Source of the DNA: Carnegiea gigantea
Taxonomy: Eukaryota; Streptophyta; Magnoliopsida; Caryophyllales; Cactaceae
Direction: 5' to 3'
DNA: 64,000 nt
NCBI GenBank assembly: GCA_029747015.1
Contig: JAKOGI010000429.1
Span: forward strand, 480,001 to 544,000
Positions within the stretch are counted from its first letter, which is position 1; the number at the start of each line of letters is the position of its first letter. Shown here in pieces: positions 11,050 to 21,760 of the stretch. Position numbers and translations under genes: made by a program. Below the pieces are notes generated by a model that saw only the letters and a program-made list of their open reading frames with translations, searched no databases and was not told the origin of the DNA.

Positions 11050-11989
11050 GTTATATGTAAATATAGTTTGCATGATGAAATGTTTGGTTGAGGATGTAGA
11101 TTCGATTTTTTTTAATAACCGTGTCTCATATATGTGATTTTGTACCTATCTTGTTCAGTTTACCCTCAATTCTTAGGGTCTTGTTGTTAAGTTCACATGA
11201 GAACTTTTTGTTTGTCAAAGTTGCCTTCTAAGCTCTTGAAAAAGGTGAAAAAGAAGGAAAAAATTCTTAAAAAAAGAGTGAATAAAAACCCAGCCACTAA
11301 TGTTCATAGCCACTATCTTTATTCCATATCTTTAATTGACTTGAATATGTGCTATTTTACTTAATTTCACATCTGTTTGGGCACTGGAATAAGTGCTTTG
11401 CACAATCAAATATGACCCCTTTTTAAGGAGGGTCCGGATAGTTGTAAGTCAAGTGGATTTACGGTATGTGCATTATTTTTCTTGAAAAAAAAAAAGAAGA
11501 AGAAGAAATGAAAAAAATGGGGCACATAAGGTAACTAGGCAAGAAAACGGGGATCGTGTCAATGTTAGCAATTTGATTCAAAAAGATTGATACACATTAG
11601 CACATGCACCAAGGTGTACATATCATTGCATATTGCATGTGGGATGAAAAATGAGAGTCAGAATGCTTCCTTTGACTTAGTTGATCCCTTGATTGTATAT
11701 TCTACTTGTGTATAATTTGGTGATTTGATTATTAGGATGACGTACTTGTCTGAGTTGTGTACATTATTTTCCCATTGCCTGTATATATGTTCATGATTTT
11801 AAGGAGACAAAGTTTTTCCTTTATGTTTGAAAAGGTTTTTGTGGGTATTTTACTTGAAAACCCTCATGAGACCTCACTTGTCCACTTAGAAAATCGAGGG
11901 ATTTAAAAGGCTTGTTGCATATACTAGATGCAACCGCAATTTCTACGAAAGTGAGTTAGGATTTTCTTTTTTTTATTTTCCATTTCTTT

Positions 11990-12044
11990 TTAGGTACTTT
12001 AATTGTTTTACTTGAGGACAAGTAAAATCTTAGTGTGGGATATT
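11990..12044 (+). promoter_or_regulatory. Polypurine tract before LTR C
   Basis: 'cttgaggacaagtaaaatc' then 'agtgtgggatatt' abuts the TG of LTR C at 12045. It is homologous to 5940-5985. Confidence 0.6.
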
Positions 12045-12274
12045 TGTTTGCACTAAAAATACGATATTTTTATAATACCTTAACACCTGATTTGTGCTTA
12101 AAATAATTATTATGTTTTGATTTTTGTTTGATTTGATTTTATTTTGTAAGTGATGAATAATTCAGCAAAAATGCTCAAACAATGGAAAAAAGGCTAAGAA
12201 AGGGGGTTGGGGCCAATTGTCATTAGCTTGAACCCAATTGTCTCTCACGGCCGAATTCACGTAACCTAGAAGAA

Positions 12275-12293
12275 GGGGGGGGGGGGGGGGGGG
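12275..12293 (+). repeat. 19-nt poly-G run
   Basis: Uninterrupted run of 19 G in the LTR C leader. The homologous place in LTRs A and B is A-rich. It could be a real slippage product or an assembly artefact. Confidence 0.8.
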
Positions 12294-13519
12294 AGGAAGG
12301 AATTCCTAGAATCCCTACCCAACCTCATGCGCCTGTCATATGACTCCCCCCTCCCCCTCGATTCATTCTCTTTCTTTCTCCCTCGGCTGAAACAAAACAG
12401 ACCCAGACCCCCCTTTCTTCGGCTCTTCTTTCTTCGACATCCTCACCATCATCTCCATCTCGCTCTCAACCGCACAGTACCAGCGGCATCTCCACCATCT
12501 TCATCCTCATTCAACACCTAATCCCACGCCACAATTAGCCAGCGCATCATTATCAACACCATCCACATCAGGCGCGATTAAAGGACCGATATTGAAGGGA
12601 CTCGGGTATAAAACAAGGCAGCAGCGGCGCTAGCTAAGCAAGGTCTTTAGGGTTCAAGTTTAGGGCAGTCTTAATTCCAGGTTTTTGAGGATTTTAGGTT
12701 TTATTTCATGTTCAGTTTTAGTGATTTAGTGTTCAATTTGAGTCGTCTATTTTGATTTTCGGTTGTTAGATTCAATCTATAGCTTGCATTTTGTATATTT
12801 GAAGGTTAGTAGTTGATTTGGAGTAGAAATCGTGATTTCTAGCGTGTAATTGCAATGAAGTTGGCATGTCTGGTTCTGGGCTATTCTCGGCTGAATAATG
12901 CTCTTCGCCATTAATGGAGCTCGACTCCGTCTCCTCCATGGTCACAAAATCTGGGTTTGGTTTCTATTGTTATTCTTCTCTCGTAATGCTCTTAGTTGAA
13001 TGCTGCTGAGACATCCGAAATTGCCTCCCCTGTTTATGTTCTGTCATGCCCATTGTTATCTGTTTGTTCTATTTGTCTGTTTGTTTTGATTTTGCTAACT
13101 GTCATTTGGGTTGAGTATGATTTCTCCTGTTCTTGTTATGCTTCAGTAATTTTTGGGTTCACAAAACCTGAGTTTTTCTAACTTAGCAGGTTCTGGGTTA
13201 ATTTTGCCCCTGTGTATTGCCATAGTTGAAGGGGGAGGTGGAGATGAACCAAGCTTCCCAAAGTCGGGATTGTCTTCTTCCTCACCTCTGACTGTAGTTC
13301 ATCTTTATTTTATTTTGGTTATTAAGATAATAACTCTGGTTTTGGTTTTGGTAAATAATAAGCTTTAGTTTAATTCCTTTGTCCTTGCTATTCTTCAAAG
13401 TATGGCATTTGTTATTTTGAGGTTCTTATTTAATTTAGTAATAGATGTGTAGTTTTGTTTAGGTGCTTAAAATGAATTGGTTTTTAGAATATTTTATGTT
13501 GAGTATCTAGTTTGGTTTA

Positions 13520-14283
13520 AAAGGGCTATTTCGCGTTTTAGATAGATAGATGCAAGGAGATGAAAGGAGCTGTAAGAAGCTATAAAGAGCTGCAAGGAGA
13601 TGTAAGGAGCTGTAAGAAGGTGTAAGAAGCTGTAAGGAACTGTAAGGATGGATGTAATGAGTTGTTGAATTGTTGAAGAATTGTATAGTATAATTTGTTG
13701 TACAATGAACGTTTTAGATGAAAAATAATAATATTAAAATAATATATTTATTAAAAATAAACAATTAATTAAGTTAATTGAACAACAATAAAATATATTA
13801 ATTCCCATAAATTTGGTGAATAAAATGTCCAAGATTTTTTATATGAACATTAGTTTGATCGAATAAGCAAAGTATAACAAAAAAAAAAACTTTTTTGACA
13901 AAATTGAATGCAACTTTTCAAATAAATTCCTATTTTAAGTAAATAATTTTAAATATAAATAAATGTATGGTCATCTATAATAATATATATTTCATGTCGA
14001 AATTCAAATATAATCTACATCGTTATATTATATTTTTGTATTTATGTAAACGTTGTGTTCATAAGATATTTATAAATTTGTATATTAGTAGTACATTAAA
14101 AAAATATGCATATTTCTGTAACTAAAATAAATGAATGTTATAGAAAATCTATGAGATGTAAGAAGATGTGAGGAGATGTAAGAAGATGCAAGAAGATGTA
14201 AGGAGCTGTAAGGAGATGTAAGAAGCTGTAAAGAGATGTAAACTCTTAGTTAAATCCTAAAAAATGCGAAATAGAATAGGGCC
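13520..14283. mobile_element. MITE inserted in LTR C (TTA-flanked)
   Basis: Present only in LTR C. The empty-site sequence is visible in LTRs A and B. TTA flanks both ends (13517-13519 and 14284-14286), as for Harbinger/Tourist-type insertion. The ends pair imperfectly: AAGGGCTATTTCGC at the left, and the complement of the right end begins GGCCCTATTCTATTTCGC. Just inside each end are arrays of 'gatgtaagaagctgtaagg'-like modules (about 13548-13640 and 14155-14240) in the same orientation, separated by AT-rich DNA. No transposase is present. Confidence 0.7.
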
Positions 14284-14433
14284 TTAGTTACTCAATTTTA
14301 ATCTTAGGATAATCTAACAATTTTTTGTGGCCTTAATTTCATCCTCGTCCTTGTGGAGATGACTTCAAGTACTACGACGAAAGTCGTACGCTTGGGGCCT
14401 TTTATTCTACACTCAAAATTCTTGTACATAGTC

Positions 14434-15900
14434 CGATGCATAAATTTTCTTTTACTCAGATGGAAGTTGAGTGGATGCTTTTCAAATGAGTTTTTACTTG
14501 AAACATGAAAAAGGTTCATTAGTTACCAAATCATTTTATTTGACATTGGCTTTCTTTTGGTCTTCTATTGTCTTAAGCTGGATGCTTTGGTCACATTCTA
14601 GTAGAGTGTTTATCTTTCTCTCTAAAATGTGTGCTACGTTTATCTCTCGGTTAGTTTTAGGCCAAATGGCTAGTTGGATGGAGGTAGAGGATTGACTTAT
14701 TATATTACCAAATTATTCATTCATGGTTGTTATTATATATTCTGGAATGTCGGTTACCCACTAAATGTGTGGTTTGCTCACCCCTTATCTCTTCCACTTT
14801 TCCAAGTTCAGAGTAAGTGAGTGTATCCACGTGAAGGTCCCTGTGTGCCTTTTGCGGGTTATTGGCTTCTTTTTGCTAAAACTTGCTCAGTGGATGCCAT
14901 GGCAGATGATGAGGTTAAAATAACTATGTGTAAGTAAGTAAAAATGTTGTACATTTATGTATGGAAAGGACTTTGGTGAAAAGGTCTAGCTTCGCCTTAT
15001 TCCCTATCTCGACTAATTTCTCCCTAATCCCATGTATTTTCACCATACGACGAAGATGACAACTAACAGTTTGATCCTCCTGGTGTGTGACCCATGAGAA
15101 GGAAGAAATGCACTGACTTTAGCTTAGTAAAGTTGAGCAGGTGACTTGATGTCAATTACATTAGTCTGCATTTTAGCAAGGATGAGTTCTCTGGGTGTTG
15201 TGTGGGCCCAAGTTGAAGGAAACAAATTCTTTTCTCACTGTATTTTAGGATCGGGTTTAACAAAATGCAAACCTACACCATAAGACCTGGCGACATACTA
15301 TTCCCAAATGTGGATTGAGGTATTACAGATGAGCATTACAGTTGGTTTGTATATGACAATAAAAATTTATTTGCCATGTGCATAGCTCATTTTTGAGGTC
15401 TTATTTTTGAAAAAAAAAGCTATCATTTATTCAATTACACTGGTCACTTTCCTCTTCTTCTTTTTTTTTTTTTAAATTATTTTAAACGTCATGGGGCCTT
15501 TTTTTTTTTTTGGGTAATTCATTTGTTTAGCAATAGATAATTAGTTCATCATTTTCCTTTCTTTTCTATAACTTTTAGAGGTTTCCTTTCACATGATGTA
15601 ATCTTTTTTCTTTTTTTACAATTAGTTTACTAATTTTATATTCTAAATTCTGTTTTACGAACGACTAAGATGCTTATCTGCAAATTACAAAGAGCTTATG
15701 TACACATTTATCATATAAAGTCTACAAATTAAGGGTGCTAACAGCTTATTTGGTAAAATGTTTGAAAGTTGTTAAAGGTCTGTGTAGAAATCCCCCCTAC
15801 ATTAGTCCTTGTGCTTCACATGCACCAAAAAAAAAATCTGCATTTAATTATGTAATGCAATTTAAAATGTTATATCTGAATGACCTACATGCTTTGCTAC
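14434..15900. other. Intergenic DNA, no gene recognised
   Basis: Right flank of the Athila-type insertion. It contains T-rich and A-rich runs (15400-15620). The part 15340-15730 is a diverged copy of 16300-16720. The open frames seen here are short and show no family motifs. Confidence 0.5.
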
Positions 15901-15907
15901 ACACTAA

Positions 15908-16223
15908 AGGTCTGTTCATTTCAGCAGTTGCCTAGAGCCGTTAGTAGTTGGGAGTAGTTGGCGGTGGTTGTAATAAGTAGTTAGCAGTTGTATATAGATG
16001 TGAGTTGTTAGAAGTAGTTGTGAGCAACTATGAGGTAGTTGGATTAGTGTTTGTAATATAATATGAGCAGTTGCAAGCAGTTGGGAACAATTGCAAGTAG
16101 CTAGAAGGGGTTGAAAGCAGCTAGAAGTAGATGAGATTAACGGTTAGTTGTTAGAAGCAGTTGGTAGCGGTTGAGAACAGTTGAAATAACTGTAGTTGGA
16201 CAAATGTTAAAACAAACAGGCCC
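15908..16223. mobile_element. Small MITE (TAA-flanked)
   Basis: About 316 bp bounded by TAA duplications at 15905-15907 and 16224-16226. The left end is AGGTCTGTTCATTTC; the complement of the right end is GGGCCTGTTTGTTTT, so the termini are partly inverted repeats of the Tourist/Harbinger kind. The body is a degenerate array of 'agcagttg' and 'agtagttg' units. Confidence 0.65.
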
Positions 16224-16256
16224 TAAATAGATGCTTATTATCAACTTGTATTGATC

Positions 16257-16299
16257 AACTCTAATGCTGTAAAGAAAAGCATTATACAGCATTAGAGTT
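16257..16299. repeat. Perfect 15-bp inverted repeat (hairpin)
   Basis: AACTCTAATGCTGTA at 16257-16271 is exactly complementary to TACAGCATTAGAGTT at 16285-16299, with a 13-nt loop. No downstream T-run or gene context explains it. Confidence 0.75.
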
Positions 16300-16398
16300 G
16301 GTATACAGATTGCAATGAACATTTATTTGTTCCATAGATAGCTCACTTTTGTGTTTATTTTTAATAAAAAAATAATTTGTTCAAGTAGGCTGACTCTC

Positions 16399-16401
<3 letters not shown>

Positions 16402-16490
<89 letters not shown>
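16402..16490. repeat. TA dinucleotide microsatellite
   Basis: About 44 TA units with a single interruption 'tagtat' near 16455-16460. Confidence 0.95.
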
Positions 16491-16493
<3 letters not shown>

Positions 16494-17639
16494 ATTTTAA
16501 GGTTGTGGATTTTTTTTAAAATTCAATTGTTCAGCTACACATGACAAGTTTATCATTTTCATTTCGTTTCTAAAATTTTCAGGGCTTCATTTCTTCTGCT
16601 GTGGTTTTTTTTTTTTAACAAGTAGTTTACTATTTTATCTTCTTAATTTTATTTGCAAATAACTAAAATGCCTATTTACGATGGCAAAATACTTACATAC
16701 ACATTTAGAAAACGTTCATATAACATTTAATAAATGCCCGTTACCTATATCCAGAGTACGGTCTAAAATAAGAAATTACTAAGCAGCCTTTGGCTTGATC
16801 ATGTGAACCTTATCCCATCCAGCGGCAATCCGTTATATGCTTGCCTAGCCACGATTAAATTGATAGTGGCCTTCAGCTTTATAATACTAGAAAATTGGCT
16901 CGATGTATGGATTTCGTATAGATATTTTATGTCGCTTATACAATTACCATTTTTTGGGGAAGTTAATCCAACATTCCCCCCGGTTTCTATAACAAATGAT
17001 GGTGTTATGAATTATTAGATGCCTTTACGTAGAAATGGAGTGTCTTGTGATTGAATGTCCCACCTTAATAACTTGTCAGTCAAATATTTGGTTTATGTGA
17101 TAGGCTATGCTTTGATTGCAACCAAGAGACACAAGGCTTCAGCCTAGAATCTCCTAGTCTGGCACTTTTGATGATCTGGTGCCCTCTATGCATTCACGAG
17201 CATATCAGAGCCAAGTCCATATGACTTCGCTAATCCGACCATATTTAAATGATTATATATGTAAACATTTATAGTTTCCCAAAAATATTACAACGTGGCA
17301 ACTTCAGAATTAGAGAAATAAGATATCATTTTCATTAATTTGATCAGCACTTTAAAATTACAGCCAAGCATACTTGAAGACTTACAAGATATTTATCAAA
17401 GTTAAACACTTATCTCTAATTAGTCTAGAAGTTCTTCACGTAAGTTCATTAGGGACCTTAGCAGTTCCTCCAAAACTACATATGAGAATCTAAGCACTTT
17501 AACTATGAATGAGAAGTAAATGAGTTCTTTTAAACCATTTTGCCGATGCACTTTGACTCATTGAGCTTAGGACTGAATGTTTCCATCAAACATTAGATGA
17601 GTTTCCACCATAGAAGATTTTGGATATGGACGTTAACCT
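16491..17639. other. Intergenic DNA, no gene recognised
   Basis: 16500-16720 is the second copy of a diverged duplication (see 15340-15730). The rest may include 3' sequence of the worn copia fragment that follows, since that fragment reads toward lower coordinates. I cannot define an LTR. Confidence 0.4.
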
Positions 17640-18010
17640 TATCCATGCGGTTGTTATCACTGAATCCCTAGCAAGGCCTTTGTTAATGGATCAGCTAGAT
17701 TCTGTGATGAACGCACACAATCCACAATTACCATTTTTGATAAGTTGTCTTGCATAACTATGACGTAAATCAATATTCCTTGATTTGCCACTGTATGGAT
17801 TACTGTATGCTCTTGCGAAGATTAAAGCACTATCTCACCATGGATAAAAAGGTGACACCAGTTTTGCCATATAGGAATTTCATGTAGCAAATTCTTTAGC
17901 CATTTAGCTTCTTTGCAAGTTGATGCTAGAGCAACATACTTAGGTTCCATAGTTGAGTTAGCTACATAGGTTTGCTTCTTGTATCCCTAATTTAAATAGC
18001 ACTCCCGCCA
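17640..18010 (-). pseudogene. Ty1-copia RNase H C-terminal relic
   Basis: On the minus strand the segment encodes 'STMEPKYVALASTCKEAKWL', a worn form of the copia RNase H pattern 'S(T)xEAEYxAL...EAxWL'. It is followed by 'LLHEIPIWQN', and further on in shifted frames by 'MVIVDCVRSSQNLADPLTK', matching the end motif 'SxxNxADxxTK' of copia polyproteins. Several frameshifts and stops separate these blocks. Only the last part of pol remains; RT, integrase and gag are absent upstream. It is unrelated in sequence to the SIRE-like elements at 27282 and 61475. Confidence 0.7.
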
Positions 18011-18218
18011 AGAATTAATCTTCATCCGCTTGTGGAGGAATGATCTTCACTATTTGTTATCCAACCTGCACCTAAAAACCTTCCAAAATAATGGACAATT
18101 ACAATAGTGAATTCCAGTGTCAATAGTTGACTTCAGGTTTTAAAATGCCCTCCTTATGGCATGCCAATGCATATGACTAGGGTCACTTGTATAGAAAATT
18201 AACGTGCTGATGGTAAAA

Positions 18219-19875
18219 TGTAAAACCCCGGAAATTCAATATGAGAAATCATGTGAGGTGGACCGATCTTTATAATCCAAGTCAATACGAAAGATTTTTC
18301 CCTCTATGACTTCTTTTCAAATTTTAACTATTTCATAAAAAGAATGGATTGAAAATTTTATTCGGGTTATATTCCCTCGATTTATTTGTTATTTGATTTG
18401 TTATTATTTACCTTCTTAGACTTAATTATTCATCTACCTATTTATATTTAATACTTAGTGGATTCCCTAATGGGTTAATTTCTTCTAAATTTAACCTTTG
18501 GCCTAAGACTATTCTTTTTTTTCTTGTTTCAAATTTTCCCTCCCTCTTTTTATCCTGTAGGCGCCCCCCTTTATTCTCTCTCTCTCCCTCTCTCAATGTC
18601 ACGCCTCTCTCCCTCTCTCAATGTCACGCCTCTCTCTCCTTCCACCATAATAGCAGCCGCCACCCTATAGCACCACTGCTGTGCTGCCGCTGCCGGTAGC
18701 CACCAAGCAGCTGCCACTCTCTCTCTCTCACCCCTACTTGCGTGTAGTAAGTGGGATGCACCCCATGCACCCCCATACATACAAGACCTAAAAGCTAGAG
18801 TTTTTATGTCTTCGTCACTATTTTGTGGTTTTTGGGTTAAGAATCCAAGTATGCAAATTTTAATACAAGTTTTATAATTTTTCAGATTTTAATCTTCAAG
18901 GGTGTGACGATTCAATCGCTCATCTCCCAAAACCGACTCAAGATGAGCGTAATAGTCGTATTTGATATTCGTTTTGGTCAAAATTAGAAACCTTGGCTTG
19001 ACTTGAATTAGCGGGGAGCTTAGAATCATTGAGATCAATGTGGGTAGTCGTTGATTGGTTGTTATTAAAACTGTGGCCTAAAAGGAGCGCACTTTAGGGT
19101 TAAGGATTTTGGACAGAATGTCACTGGTTGGGGACAGAGTATGTCTAGACTTTAAACATTTGTGTACTGATCCAAAAATTGCGAAATTTTTCTGGTAGTT
19201 AGGAAAAGGTGTTCTATACACTACGACTTTTGAATCACTAGAATCAGAATTAAATTGGGTAAGTTGGGGGCAAATTATTGGGGACTATCTAGATTGGGAC
19301 AGTCAGTGGTAGGGTAGAAGTTTTGAGGTTTTTGACCTAGTATTTAGCAGATTTAAGAGAAACACTGAACATGGAACTTGTAGGGAACGAGTTGGCCTTT
19401 CCAGAATGGGTAAAACCTTTAAGTTTTGACGTCAGGATTTGTAGGTATGGCTTTTGGAATTCGGGCTTAGTTTCGGAATGGCACTGGACATTGGAATATC
19501 CACGTTGGAAATTTCTAAAGGTGTCTAAAAACTATAAAAAAATTATTTTAAGCAAGGGATGGGCTGTAGACGTGGTTTGTAAGATTTGGACTAAGTATGG
19601 ATGCTGTCTTGGTTCAAGTACTAATTATGAGGCCAAATTAAGAAACTGAGCCCGTAATTTTACGTATTTCCAGGTGACAATCGTGCTCTAACCCTTCCTT
19701 GAACTTATTTCGCAAAATGTGATTTGTGAGCAAGTGTAAAGGCTATTGAATGTATTCGATGTTAATGTGTGGGGGATCTCCCCGGGTGATTTTGTAATGA
19801 GATTTCACCTATGTTTTACATTGATAGGTTTTGTTAAATCAGTAAATGTGTGGGTTGCGGGTTGATTGTGTTACG
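18219..19875 (+). repeat. 5' LTR of G1 (3' boundary approximate)
   Basis: Starts TGTAAAACCCCGG at 18219, the same TGTAAAACCC start as the G2 LTRs. It includes a CT-rich/GCC-rich leader region (18570-18740) and a block with 'gggacagtcag' (about 19298), matched in the G2 LTR. The end is taken at 'gtgttacg' near 19875 by analogy with the GTGTTACA ends of the relatives. No clean primer site follows, so the end is uncertain. Short open frames here (e.g. 19371-19649) have no recognisable family. Confidence 0.55.
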
Positions 19876-20453
19876 AAAATAATGTGAAAATGCTTTGGGG
19901 ACTGGATCGGGTCAGGTTGGAATGCGCACATGGATTTAAAATTTAAGGGCAGGTATGAATGTATACATAAATGGCCTTATAGGTGGGACTGTCAGCTATG
20001 TTTATGTCATTGAAGGCCATTAGCCTTTCTCGGATAAAAGTGTATGCATTTGAGCAACCACGTGCCCTTTTGGAACATGGGCCAGGTTAGCAGTAATCAT
20101 CCATACTGACAGTAGGCTAGGGTGTAGTTAAGCGGTAACCGTCCAAGTGATGCAAAGTATTAGTATGGAACATTTATGCTTTAAAATCAATTCAATTTAA
20201 TCTTTTTGAGTTACGTGGATGCCAATGTTCGTTAATTGTGAATTATGTGAGCTATGTGAATGTGTTGCCAATATGATGTGGATGAATGTGACGAAGTGAC
20301 TGGATCACGTGAATGTGGCAAAGTAAATATGACTGAAAGTCTGTGGTAAATTTTGCATAATATAGTAGTATACGATGTCTTACTGAACTATAGTACTACA
20401 TGTGTCGTGAACTATTAGGAGAGAAACTGAACTCGACTTATTTCACGAGTAGG
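19876..20453 (+). other. G1 leader between LTR and gag
   Basis: The part from about 20150 matches the G3 leader (about 50960-51270). The acidic ORF found upstream of gag in G2 and G3 is not recognisable here, so it was deleted or was never present. Confidence 0.5.
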
Positions 20454-21760
20454 ATGGCGAGAAACAACGATGAATCTCATACTAGACCTCACCTCACTCC
20501 AAGACCCCAGGGGAACCCGGATATCCTCATGGCTAGTATGAGGGAGCGACTGGACGCCCTCCGCCCCAGGAATGGGAACGAGTCTCCTAGTTAGGTGGAT
20601 GAGACTAACCCACCTACAGGAGTAGAGCTTACCAATCTTCTACTGCTGCAGCTATTGCAGAAGTAAGAGGAGTAGCTACAATGACAGAACGAGCACCTAC
20701 AGAAGCTGGTGGAGGCTAAAGAGAAGAAGGTTGAGCAGGATAACTCCTACATGTTTAAAAGGTTTGCGAGCCACAACCCGCCGGTTTACGATGGCACCCC
20801 GACCCCAAGGCCTTTGAGGATTAGATTAGGGGCATGGAGAAGCTGTTCGATGCTCTCCAGTGCCCTAAGGAGTAGAAGGTAGGCTTTGCTATATTCTACC
20901 TTAAGAACAAGGTCGACTTATGATGGGCCACTGTGTGAAAGAGGCAGCACGAACCTGGGTTCGACTGGAGAAGGTTCAAGGAGTTGATCGAGGACCACTT
21001 TTATCCCACATCCCTCTAGAAGGTGAAGGAGAGCGGGTTCATGCAGCTGCAACAAGGGGGAATGAGTGTTACTTGAGTATGCCTCCAAATTTACAGAACT
21101 TTCCCATTTTGCCTCGGCCTTTATAGCCGATGAGAGGCTCAAGATGAATCGGTTCGAGGCCAAACTCAACCCTAACACCAAGGAGAGGATGTTGGTGCGT
21201 CATTACGCCTCCTACGTGGACTTATACGATACCGCAATCAATGCAGAGAGGGCAATGAAGGAGAGAAACAATTGCTTCAATGAGCAGAATGGACTCAAGA
21301 TGAAAGGGGATCAGCGAAAAAACTTTCACTCTCAAGAACCGTACAAAAGGCCTCCTGGGAACCATTGTTCCAACAATAATGTGCGTGGAGGCCAACACCC
21401 CAACACTCAGCCTAGGGTGACCTGCAATGCTTGTGGGAGGTCGGGACATTATGTCTGGGAATGTTGCTCGATTAAGAGGTGTTTCCACTGTGCGAGCCCC
21501 CAACATTAGATCAGGGATTGCCCACATTCGCCACCTCCTGCCAGTCAAGGTCATGGGGGACAGGGACAACAGTCCCAACAGTACTACCAGAACATGAGTG
21601 GGCAGGCGGCCAACCCAAATCAACACACCCAAGTACCCCAGCAGACCCAGGCTAGACCCTCTAATCAACCATCGCGAAACAGCAGGGGCAGGGTCTATGT
21701 CATGTGCAAGAAAGAAGCGGAGGATGCTCCGAATGTCGTAACTGGTACATTATCTATCCA
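20454..21760 (+). pseudogene. gag of G1
   Basis: Starts at ATG 20454 (MARNNDESHTRPHL), aligned with the G3 start MAGNNNES at 51271. The N-terminal part has '..MRERLDALRPRNGN', then a region with several TAG/TAA stops where relatives have Gln codons. After a frame change near 20880-21060 it continues with the capsid core ('YASKFTELSHFA', 'ADERLKMNRFEAKL') and a zinc knuckle CNACGRSGHYVWEC (C-x2-C-x4-H-x4-C, about 21421-21462). A second Cys cluster, CFHCASPQH, follows, then a Gln-rich tail. Function by family: capsid and RNA-binding nucleocapsid. At least six stops make it a pseudogene. Confidence 0.8.

Larger units (their letters stand above)
371..14428 (+). mobile_element. Athila-type non-autonomous Ty3-gypsy element with three LTRs
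   Basis: Three homologous LTRs (371-1992, 5986-7522, 12045-14428) alternate with two homologous internal regions (1993-5985, 7523-12044). The outer ends are TG at 371 and CA at 14428, and both flanks carry the 5-bp direct repeat TAGTC (366-370 and 14429-14433), so the whole 14-kb block behaves as one insertion. Both internal regions start with a primer site matching the 3' end of plant tRNA-Asp, as in Athila, and end in a purine tract of the 'gaggacaag...gtgtggg' type. They contain gag-like and acidic reading frames but no protease, RT or integrase, so the element would need enzymes in trans. The three-LTR arrangement is most simply the result of unequal recombination between copies; that step is inference. 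Confidence 0.85.
12045..14428 (+). repeat. LTR C (3') of the Athila-type element, interrupted
   Basis: Starts TGTTTGCACT and ends TTGTACA at 14428, followed directly by the TAGTC duplication. No primer site follows, so this is the outer 3' LTR. Without the 764-bp MITE at 13520-14283 and its 3-bp duplication it is about 1617 bp, close to LTR A. A 19-G homopolymer sits at 12275-12293 where the other LTRs have A-rich sequence. Confidence 0.85.

Noticed and set aside
14471..14695. 74-codon open frame as a small host gene
   Set aside because: No motif, no start context of note and no evidence of conservation; left as intergenic.
17190..17215. 'catatcagagccaag' as a possible copia primer site
   Set aside because: It lacks the full TGGTATCAGAGC and no LTR end precedes it in the plus direction.
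19371..19649. 92-codon open frame in the G1 LTR (Trp-rich)
   Set aside because: No family was recognised and no counterpart is visible in the related LTRs; treated as chance within the LTR.
21222..21668. Minus-strand open frame of 148 codons opposite G1 gag
   Set aside because: It lies opposite the zinc-knuckle region of gag and has no motif of its own.
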